From positions 1 through 64,000 of the forward strand of contig NZ_JAFMTW010000001.1 in assembly GCF_017329615.1 (NCBI RefSeq): a DNA stretch of 64,000 nucleotides, given 5' to 3'. Below are positions 31,940 to 38,421 of the stretch, one piece after another. The notes beneath the pieces were generated by a model, which saw only the letters and a list, made by a program, of their open reading frames with translations, was not told where the DNA came from and did no database searches. How positions within the stretch are numbered: position 1 is the first letter of the stretch; each line of letters begins with the position of its first letter. Source of the stretch: Alicyclobacillus suci (GTDB lineage: Bacteria > Bacillota > Bacilli > Alicyclobacillales > Alicyclobacillaceae). The position numbers and the translations under genes are program-made.

Positions 31940-31985
31940 ATATGTTAGATTAACACATACAGCGACAAGTGTTAATTTAACATAT
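31940..31985. promoter_or_regulatory. Probable PadR operator
   Basis: Two 17-bp arms, ATATGTTAGATTAACAC and GTGTTAATTTAACATAT, form an inverted repeat with one mismatch and a 12-nt spacer. The right arm contains the perfect TGTTAATTTAACA. It lies between padR and the divergent small ORF/exporter and can control both. Confidence 0.65.
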
Positions 31986-32017
31986 GTTACTGTATCTTAG
32001 TGGGAGGAGACGCGAAG

Positions 32018-32083
32018 ATGGCTTCAGCAAATTCCCCCATCCTCATTGAAAAGACAAAAACCCGACGTAACCACATTCAATAA
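32018..32083 (+). CDS. Possible 21-aa leader peptide
   Basis: GGGAGGAGACGCGAAG is followed by ATG and 21 codons (MASANSPILIEKTKTRRNHI, then Q) just after the operator and 64 bp before the exporter gene. The strong ribosome site suggests translation; a regulatory leader role is guesswork. Confidence 0.35.
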   Translation: MASANSPILIEKTKTRRNHIQ

Positions 32084-32147
32084 GACACTGATAAAAAGAC
32101 AAAATCAGAACAAGTTGTTCGTCACAAGCTAGGAGGATGCCTTCAAC

Positions 32148-33641
32148 ATGCAAAACCAGCGTGCACCGCACCTAAACCGAACCCTAATCATGGTTGTCAT
32201 GATTTCAGGGGCGTTTGTATCCATCTTGAATGAAACGTTACTAAACGTGGCGCTGCCATCCATCATGAGAGAATTGCACATCTCGACCACGACAGCGCAG
32301 TGGCTAACCACAGGCTACATGCTCACCAATGGCGTTTTAATTCCCGCCAGTGCATTCTTGATTCAGCGGTTTAGTACCAGAACCCTATTTCTGACGGCCA
32401 TGGGGCTCTTTTCGGCAGGAACGCTGATTGCTGCCGTGTCACCCGATTTGGCGTTTCTGCTCGTCGGTCGTGTCGTGCAAGCCAGTGGCGCAGCGATTAT
32501 GCTCCCATTGTTGATGACCACCGTTCTCGCCATGTACGAACCACACGAGCGCGGCGGTGCAATGGGCATTATGGGGCTTGTCATCACATTCGCACCAGCC
32601 ATTGGCCCAACCCTGTCTGGATGGTTGGTCGAGCACCACTCTTGGCGGATTCTATTCTTTGTCGTCTTGCCAGTGGCGATTTTAGATCTCCTATTCGCCG
32701 CCCTGTACCTTCGAAACTTCACGGAGACGCGCAAGACATCTATCAGCGTTCCATCGCTGATTTTATCAACGCTAGGCTTCGGGGGTATTCTGTACGGATT
32801 TAGTACAGCGGGTAACGTGGGATGGAGCAATGAACGAGTCTATATTTCACTCGCCATTGGCATCCTTTCGCTCGCCGCATTTACGATTCAACAACTTCGA
32901 ATGCAAGAACCGATGTTGGAAGTCCGGGTGTTTCGCTACAGCATCTTTTCCCTGACGACCGCTATCAATGTCATGGTCATGATGGCCATGTTCTCATCCA
33001 TGCTACTGTTCCCGCTATATTTGCAAAATGTCCATGGCTTCACATCTCTCCAATCCGGCCTGCTGGTCTTGCCTGGCGCAGCCATCATGGGCATTCTGTC
33101 GCCGATTACAGGTAAGTTATTCGATAAAATCGGGGCCCGCCCGCTCGCTATCGTCGGATCAGTTTTGACATTGGGGAGTATGTATCGTTTTTCGCGACTA
33201 ACCGCGACGACCCATTACTCGACGCTCATCGCCACCTTCGCCATCATGATGGCAGGGATGTCCCTATTGATGATGCCGGTCATGACTGCAGGGTTGAATC
33301 AGCTGCCAAGTCGCTTACACGCGCATGGCACAGCGATGGGCAACACCCTGCAACAGGTTGCAGGTGCCATTGGAACGGCTTTACTCGTCACGGTGATGAC
33401 ACAAGGTACGAAAAGCCAGTATCAAAGTCTCACGTCGTCCACCGCCCACCCATTGACGACCCCCTCCGCAATGGCACAAGCGTACAAAGAGGCGACGGTG
33501 CATGGCATCGACCAGGCATTCCTTGTAAGCTGTATTTTTGCAGTCCTGGCCCTTATTGGGTCGTTCTTCATCCGCCGGCTCATTCAAAAAACTGAAACAC
33601 AAGCCAGCAGTAAAAGGTTGCGGACAGTGAAAGACGCCTAA
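32148..33641 (+). CDS. DHA2-family (EmrB/QacA-type) exporter
   Basis: A 497-aa protein with 14 predicted helices. Features are an N-terminal FVSILNETLLNVALPSIMRE, motif LTTGYMLTNGVLIPASAFLI and motif C-like GLVITFAPAIGPTLSGWLVE. It exports drugs or toxic organics by proton antiport. CTAGGAGG precedes the ATG. Divergent from padR; likely induced by an aromatic ligand. Confidence 0.9.
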   Translation: MQNQRAPHLNRTLIMVVMISGAFVSILNETLLNVALPSIMRELHISTTTAQWLTTGYMLTNGVLIPASAFLIQRFSTRTLFLTAMGLFSAGTLIAAVSPDLAFLLVGRVVQASGAAIMLPLLMTTVLAMYEPHERGGAMGIMGLVITFAPAIGPTLSGWLVEHHSWRILFFVVLPVAILDLLFAALYLRNFTETRKTSISVPSLILSTLGFGGILYGFSTAGNVGWSNERVYISLAIGILSLAAFTIQQLRMQEPMLEVRVFRYSIFSLTTAINVMVMMAMFSSMLLFPLYLQNVHGFTSLQSGLLVLPGAAIMGILSPITGKLFDKIGARPLAIVGSVLTLGSMYRFSRLTATTHYSTLIATFAIMMAGMSLLMMPVMTAGLNQLPSRLHAHGTAMGNTLQQVAGAIGTALLVTVMTQGTKSQYQSLTSSTAHPLTTPSAMAQAYKEATVHGIDQAFLVSCIFAVLALIGSFFIRRLIQKTETQASSKRLRTVKDA

Positions 33642-33669
33642 AGATGGGCCGAATCAATCAGTGCATCCA

Positions 33670-33702
33670 AGAGAGTTTGCGCATTCGCTGACTCTCTTTT
33701 TC
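33670..33702 (+). terminator. Terminator after the DHA2 exporter
   Basis: AGAGAGT/ACTCTCT stem followed by TTTTTC, 28 bp after the exporter stop. Confidence 0.75.
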
Positions 33703-33786
33703 TTGTGTCGTACAAAGATTTTAACTATCTATGCAGAAGTAAATCATGAGAATATGTATTATCCACCAAACGAATGGAGCGTCGTT

Positions 33787-34260
33787 ATGCAGAACGAGGA
33801 TTCATCCATGCCAAACACCGAATCAACCAACAAGATTCGCCTCGTTCTCCAATTTTACGTGGAGGATGGTATGGAATCACTAAAGAAGGAGGTCATTGTT
33901 GATGTCGATTCCTCAACACACAGCGATTCCGACACAGCGAGTCCATATCTGGTCATCAACCATCTCACGGCAGCCATTCTAAAGTTGCTTGGAGGGACGC
34001 CCTTGGTATCTGACCAGGAGGCGTCTGAGGCGACTCAACCGGGACACGAGTCACCAGTCAACGCAAAAATGTTTACCCCTCGAGAATTGGAGGTGCTCAG
34101 TTGTTTATTCCAAGGCGCCACCAACCCAGAGATATCCGAGAGACTTAATATCTCACACAACACCGTGAAATTCCATGTCAAGAACATTCTCGATAAATTA
34201 CATGTCAAAAATCGCGTCGAATTGGCCGTAAAATATAAATCCTTAGACAACAACAACTAG
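33787..34260 (+). CDS. LuxR/GerE-type HTH regulator
   Basis: About 157 aa. The C-terminal 60 residues are a LuxR-type HTH (TPRELEVLSCLFQGATNPEI, SERLNISHNTVKFHVKNIL). The N-terminal part is small and lacks a receiver domain. GGAG stands 8 nt before the ATG at 33787. The target is unknown; the first downstream gene is a small membrane protein. Confidence 0.75.
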   Translation: MQNEDSSMPNTESTNKIRLVLQFYVEDGMESLKKEVIVDVDSSTHSDSDTASPYLVINHLTAAILKLLGGTPLVSDQEASEATQPGHESPVNAKMFTPRELEVLSCLFQGATNPEISERLNISHNTVKFHVKNILDKLHVKNRVELAVKYKSLDNNN

Positions 34261-34366
34261 TTTTTCCTCGACATTCTGTTGCGTGTATGGAAGTCAAATG
34301 AGTTCTCACATCTTATACACAAACCCTACCCGGATGGCTAGTTACCTTCAACCCACCCCGGGTTTA

Positions 34367-34393
34367 CTGTGAAGTAGGCGCTTTACTTCACAG
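34367..34393. promoter_or_regulatory. 10-bp inverted repeat upstream of a small membrane gene
   Basis: CTGTGAAGTA and TACTTCACAG flank a 7-nt loop, ending 19 nt before the ATG at 34412. It could be an operator or a 5'-leader hairpin. The LuxR-type protein encoded upstream is one candidate binder. Confidence 0.4.
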
Positions 34394-34411
34394 ATAAAGG
34401 GGTTTGATCAC

Positions 34412-34627
34412 ATGCAAGCACCTATTTGGATCTATTTTATCGTCTTCGCCAAACTCATCATTCTCGCCACAGCACTTCTTGGGGGCGTGCCGGTACTGGA
34501 ACGTCGCGTTCACAAGACAGAAGAAGCACTCGGTGGCATCACTCGCATTGTGAAAAAGGGATCAACGCGCTATGTTGAAATTATCCCTCAAGAAGAACAA
34601 ACCGTTTTAACAAAAATGGCAAATTAA
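34412..34627 (+). CDS. Small membrane protein, unknown function
   Basis: A 71-aa protein with one N-terminal membrane helix (IWIYFIVFAKLIILATALLG) and a basic cytoplasmic tail. AAAGGGG precedes the ATG. No family is recognised. Confidence 0.5.
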   Translation: MQAPIWIYFIVFAKLIILATALLGGVPVLERRVHKTEEALGGITRIVKKGSTRYVEIIPQEEQTVLTKMAN

Positions 34628-34748
34628 CATCTGGTCCAGCCTACCAGGTAGCGCTCGAACCAAGCGCTTCAATCCAGAAGTTGCTTTCCGATAACCTTTC
34701 CGATATGGTGTTGTTATGACTGTAGCATCACTGGTATGTTCTTCTTGG

Positions 34749-34785
34749 GTCCTCCTACTGCACAGTAGGAGGACTACGTGTTTTA
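34749..34785 (+). terminator. Perfect 12-bp hairpin, terminator-like
   Basis: GTCCTCCTACTG/CAGTAGGAGGAC with almost no loop, followed after 6 nt by TTTTAT. It lies 75 bp before the molybdoenzyme start. It could end the small-gene transcript or act in the leader of the next gene. Confidence 0.5.
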
Positions 34786-34860
34786 TATCCTTGTGAGTCA
34801 TTTAAACGACGCAATATCCGGCGCCGTGATGGAAACGATGTTGTAGGGAGGTTATGTTCC

Positions 34861-35448
34861 ATGTCCAAACCACAAACGAACAAGTTACCTCCTGGTCAGG
34901 TGGAAACTTCAAAATTCCCCGTCATCCATTCTGGCCCCGTACCGGAAATTGACCTGAATACGTGGGATTTCCGTTTATTTGGATTGGTAAGCAAAGAAGT
35001 TCGTCTGACTTGGAATGACTTGATGGAACTGCCGAAGTATACCTCGACAAGTGACGCCCATTGTGTGACCACATGGTCCCACACAAATAATGACTGGGAG
35101 GGCGTTGCACTGCATACCATCATGAGCCTCGTCACCTTGGCTCCAGAAGCCAATTACGCGTTGGTACACGCGGAAGGCGGCTATACAGCCAGTTTACAAG
35201 TCGATGATTTACTACGTGAAGGTGTCATGCTGGCGTACAAGCACAACGGCGAGGTGCTATCACGGGATCACGGTTTCCCAGTTCGACTGATTGTTCCACA
35301 CCTATATTTTTGGAAAAGTGCCAAGTGGGTTCGCGGTGTCGAACTGTTGGCCGAGCCTAGGCTAGGATTCTGGGAACAACGCGGCTACGATTTGTACGGT
35401 GACCCGTGGCGAGAACAACGATATCGAGATATGACAAATCGCACCTGA
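34861..35448 (+). CDS. Sulfite-oxidase-like molybdopterin oxidoreductase
   Basis: A 195-aa single-domain protein of the SUOX/MsrP fold. The molybdenum-ligand Cys is in SDAHCVTTWSH; later FPVRLIVPHLYFWKSAKWV is typical of the family. It has no signal peptide or heme domain, so it is a cytoplasmic sulfite oxidase-like member of unknown substrate. GGGAGG precedes the ATG. A sulfur-transporter gene lies 1.6 kb downstream. Confidence 0.85.
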   Translation: MSKPQTNKLPPGQVETSKFPVIHSGPVPEIDLNTWDFRLFGLVSKEVRLTWNDLMELPKYTSTSDAHCVTTWSHTNNDWEGVALHTIMSLVTLAPEANYALVHAEGGYTASLQVDDLLREGVMLAYKHNGEVLSRDHGFPVRLIVPHLYFWKSAKWVRGVELLAEPRLGFWEQRGYDLYGDPWREQRYRDMTNRT

Positions 35449-35499
35449 CAGTTGCCATTTCGCCAGCGACACGCATCAACAAACCTGTACAACATCGAA

Positions 35500-36018
35500 C
35501 TATTGTGGTGATGTTTCAGGCTTTAGGTTATGCCGGTCGTAATATTTCATCGTGTACCGGAAAAACACCATTTGAAGCGTCGTCGCAACTAGATACACAG
35601 AAAATGAATAGGGTAATTTCCACGTCGTGTACGTGTAAACGTGGAACAGCGTCGCCAGCCACTCAAAAAACTCCGCAAGCGCTGACCACCCAATGATGTA
35701 CCCGACCAGCGCAAACCCTTTCGGATGAAACTTGTCATAGAGGTAGACCGAAAGCAGCGCAAATGGGCTATACATGAAATACGTGACGACATCCATCAAT
35801 TCATATTTCTTATAATCGTTGATGTCATACATGTCCAATGGCGGGGTCATAATAGAGTGATCTAAGACGATAGCCACTGAAACGACAAACAGGACGACAA
35901 GTGTCGATACTGCACGAGGATATCTCTTCGGCAAAAGTGAGACACATAAAAACCCGAATACCGTGCACAAAATAATAAACCATTCATTCCCATCAAACCG
36001 AAGCGGCAACGGTAACAA
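35500..36018 (-). CDS. CBO0543-family membrane protein
   Basis: A 172-aa protein with five hydrophobic segments and the family-type motif EFFEWLATLFHVYTYTTWKL. The function of this family, common in spore formers, is unknown. It directly follows a related gene (stop and start adjacent), so the two form a co-translated pair. Confidence 0.65.
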   Translation of the reverse strand: MLPLPLRFDGNEWFIILCTVFGFLCVSLLPKRYPRAVSTLVVLFVVSVAIVLDHSIMTPPLDMYDINDYKKYELMDVVTYFMYSPFALLSVYLYDKFHPKGFALVGYIIGWSALAEFFEWLATLFHVYTYTTWKLPYSFSVYLVATTLQMVFFRYTMKYYDRHNLKPETSPQ

Positions 36019-36480
36019 TTATCCCCTCTCCTTTCGCAGCATCTTGCGATACCAAAGCCAGGCATAATTCAGTACGACAAAGACGGCGAACCACTCAATG
36101 ACGGACCACCAAAGATTCCACCGCGTATGTTCAAAGACCCCCAACACATCCGATAAATACTCAACGCCGATTAACACAGCAATGCCAACGGGGAGCCAAA
36201 TCCATTTTTGATACGCTTTCATAGACGTGATATCGAAGTACCATACAATCAGCAAGGGCAAAATAACGATTCGAACCAATGTCAGAGCCAAATAATCAGA
36301 TGGTGATTCAGTGAATTGATACATCCCCAAATTGAGTGTTACAACCGTCATGACATTGTGATCGAGAATCATAGCACACATCCAAATAAACATAATTTCA
36401 AACAAATGCAGGTGCTTCTTCGTCACCACGAAGGTGATAATCAAGATAATGGACAGTGAACAAAAGGACGAAAAGGCCAG
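36019..36480 (-). CDS. CBO0543-family membrane protein, start uncertain
   Basis: A paralogue of the next gene with five membrane segments and the motif VEYLSDVLGVFEHTRWNLWW. The first canonical start is TTG 36444, but it has no ribosome site and the frame is open upstream through a hydrophobic stretch. GGAGGGG at 36486-36492 stands 5 nt before an in-frame CTG at 36480, so initiation at CTG is possible. Confidence 0.6.
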   Translation of the reverse strand: MAFSSFCSLSIILIITFVVTKKHLHLFEIMFIWMCAMILDHNVMTVVTLNLGMYQFTESPSDYLALTLVRIVILPLLIVWYFDITSMKAYQKWIWLPVGIAVLIGVEYLSDVLGVFEHTRWNLWWSVIEWFAVFVVLNYAWLWYRKMLRKERG

Positions 36481-36574
36481 ATAAACCCCTCCATAATCCG
36501 TTTGGTTTTTTCATAAATTCTCCGCTTTTTTGACGTTTATTCCTATACTGGAAAATAAACTGCAAAAAGTGCTA

Positions 36575-36687
36575 TCTTGGGTGAGGCCACGAGGAGAGAT
36601 GAGGGAGTTCATCGATTTCCCAAGACGATGGGATATGGGTCCTGTTCGGTGCATACATTTAGAGTGCTGGCACGTAGAAGTACTCCC
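36575..36687. ncRNA. Candidate structured RNA with hairpin and pseudoknot
   Basis: TCTTGGG (36575) pairs with CCCAAGA (36619). Inside lies hairpin GATGA-gggagt-TCATC, and its whole 6-nt loop is complementary to ACTCCC at 36682-36687. Read leftward the outer stem is followed by a TTTTT tract. I cannot match it to a known riboswitch. A 35-codon ORF (36600-36707) overlaps, with poor start spacing. It sits in a 626-bp region upstream of the CBO0543 pair and of the sulfur transporter. Confidence 0.35.
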
Positions 36688-36749
36688 GAGGAAAAGGAAG
36701 GCGTAGGCCCCCGTGAATTCGCTAAGTCAAAAACTGTGTAAGCTCCACC

Positions 36750-36866
36750 TTACACGCGTGACCGCTCTTGCTTCTTGCGCTTCCATTGGCCAACCAGACG
36801 TACCATACCGGATGCGATTTGAAGCAGCAATGCGGCGATTTTCAGGGCAACCATGATGTCTTTCAT
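36750..36866 (-). CDS. 38-aa small protein
   Basis: AAAGGGGGAGACTAAC precedes the ATG at 36866. The peptide has a hydrophobic helix (MKDIMVALKIAALLLQIASG) and a basic tail (KRKKQERSR). The layout resembles amphipathic or toxin-like small membrane peptides, but no family can be named. Confidence 0.5.
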   Translation of the reverse strand: MKDIMVALKIAALLLQIASGMVRLVGQWKRKKQERSRV

Positions 36867-37070
36867 GTTAGTCTCCCCCTTTATTTCAGGGGCCTAACGT
36901 CTCCTGATCCGATATATATTTTTCAGATTCCTTAATATTCCGTTGACAGACAAAATACCTCCATGTTAATTCCCAAAAGGATATCCCTTGTAATCCCATT
37001 TATTTTATTTGAATAACCAACTCATTTATTGTAAGGTATATACATCATGCATATGAAAGGGGGAGCCTCA

Positions 37071-38312
37071 TTGGCTGTTTCCGATAAATATGTCAGCCTG
37101 GATACGCAAACACGTACCACATCTGACAACGGTAGTCCCAAAATCAATCGTGGATTTACAGCTTTTGCTCTCATTTTATTCGTCGTCGGCACACTCTATT
37201 TAGGATTCGCAGTGTCCTGGACCATGGCACTGCTTTATCTGGTGGGCGGGATTTTAGGTATCACCCTGTACCACGCGCGTTATGGATTCACCTCATCCTG
37301 GCGCAACTTCCTCACCAATGGCCGAGGTGTCGGAATACGTGCGCAGATGGTCATGTTTCTCATCGCAAATATTGTCTTTTTACCGATTCTCTTAGTTGGA
37401 CATGCATTCGGCCACGCCGTAGCTGGCTATGTTTATCCTGTCGGATTTTCGCTCTTAGCAGGTGCATTCCTGTTTGGAATCGGTATGCAAGTTGCTGATG
37501 GCTGTGCTTCTGGTACGCTTTATCACACTGGCGGTGGCGATGTACGTGGTATTTTGACTATCATCGGTTTTGTCATCGGCTCTGTTCTTGGCAGCTGGAA
37601 CTTTGCGTGGTGGCAGTCCACGCCCCACTTTCAGCCGGTATCATTTTTGATGACATTCGGCGACGTCGGGGGATTCCTGTTTAATGTGCTCCTCATGGCA
37701 ATTGTGTTCGTGACGACCATTATCATCGAACGCAGAAAGCACGGCAAAATTGAGTCAATGGTTGCTGGCGGTAAGTCAGGGTTAAATGGCATTTTCCGCG
37801 GACCATGGTCTCTATTGGCTGGTTCCATCGTGTTGGCGCTCGGAAATGCAGTCGTGCTCTTACTCTCGGGTAAACCTTGGGGGGTCACTTCAGCATTTGC
37901 CCTGTGGGGCGCAAAAATGGGAACTTGGCTCGGAATTCCTGTGACAAGCTGGGGATACTGGCAGACACCAGCAAACGCGCATGCATTACATTCATCCGTT
38001 CTCTCTGACCCAACGACCATCTTGGACCTGGCTGTCATGTTCGGTGCACTACTTGCAGCCGCTGTGGCAGGTAAAATGCCACGTCCATATTTTCGCCGAT
38101 TCCCAGCCCGCATGATCATCGGCGTGACCTTAGGTGGCATCATTATGGGTTACGGCGCTCGTATTTCGTTCGGTTGTAACATCGGCGCCTACACCGATGG
38201 CATTGCTTCCTTCAGTCTACATGGTTGGATTTGGATGATTTGTGCAATCGTAGGAAGTTCCATCGGTATCGCGCTGAGACCCCTCATTGCGCTGTCCACC
38301 AACCGCAAATAA
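37071..38312 (+). CDS. YeeE/YedE (TsuA-type) sulfur transporter
   Basis: About 413 aa, 9-11 membrane helices. Conserved cysteines in GMQVADGCASGTLYHTGGG and ISFGCNIGAYTDGIAS match the thiosulfate channel TsuA and related YeeE/YedE proteins, which pass thiosulfate or other sulfur compounds. AAAGGGGGAG before TTG 37071 favours that start over ATG 37047. The molybdoenzyme nearby suggests a shared role in sulfur oxyanion metabolism (inference). Confidence 0.88.
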   Translation: MAVSDKYVSLDTQTRTTSDNGSPKINRGFTAFALILFVVGTLYLGFAVSWTMALLYLVGGILGITLYHARYGFTSSWRNFLTNGRGVGIRAQMVMFLIANIVFLPILLVGHAFGHAVAGYVYPVGFSLLAGAFLFGIGMQVADGCASGTLYHTGGGDVRGILTIIGFVIGSVLGSWNFAWWQSTPHFQPVSFLMTFGDVGGFLFNVLLMAIVFVTTIIIERRKHGKIESMVAGGKSGLNGIFRGPWSLLAGSIVLALGNAVVLLLSGKPWGVTSAFALWGAKMGTWLGIPVTSWGYWQTPANAHALHSSVLSDPTTILDLAVMFGALLAAAVAGKMPRPYFRRFPARMIIGVTLGGIIMGYGARISFGCNIGAYTDGIASFSLHGWIWMICAIVGSSIGIALRPLIALSTNRK

Positions 38313-38360
38313 GATTGTCGTTTGGCAATTGGCACACAACGCAATCCCCACTCGCTGAAC

Positions 38361-38396
38361 AAGGCCCTACCGGAACGGTGGGGCCTTGTCGTTTCA
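38361..38396 (+). terminator. Terminator-like hairpin after the sulfur transporter
   Basis: AAGGCCC/GGGCCTT with inner ACCG/CGGT, followed by GTCGTTTC. The short T-run makes it a weak candidate; it separates convergent genes. Confidence 0.45.
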
Positions 38397-38421
38397 TCAG
38401 TCACTGTGCAGCAACGGCCAA

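Noticed and set aside
36560-36720. Possible known riboswitch (M-box-like GGTGAGGC start was considered)
   Set aside because: The rest of the sequence does not fit the M-box or any other class I can recall, so it is reported only as an unassigned structure.
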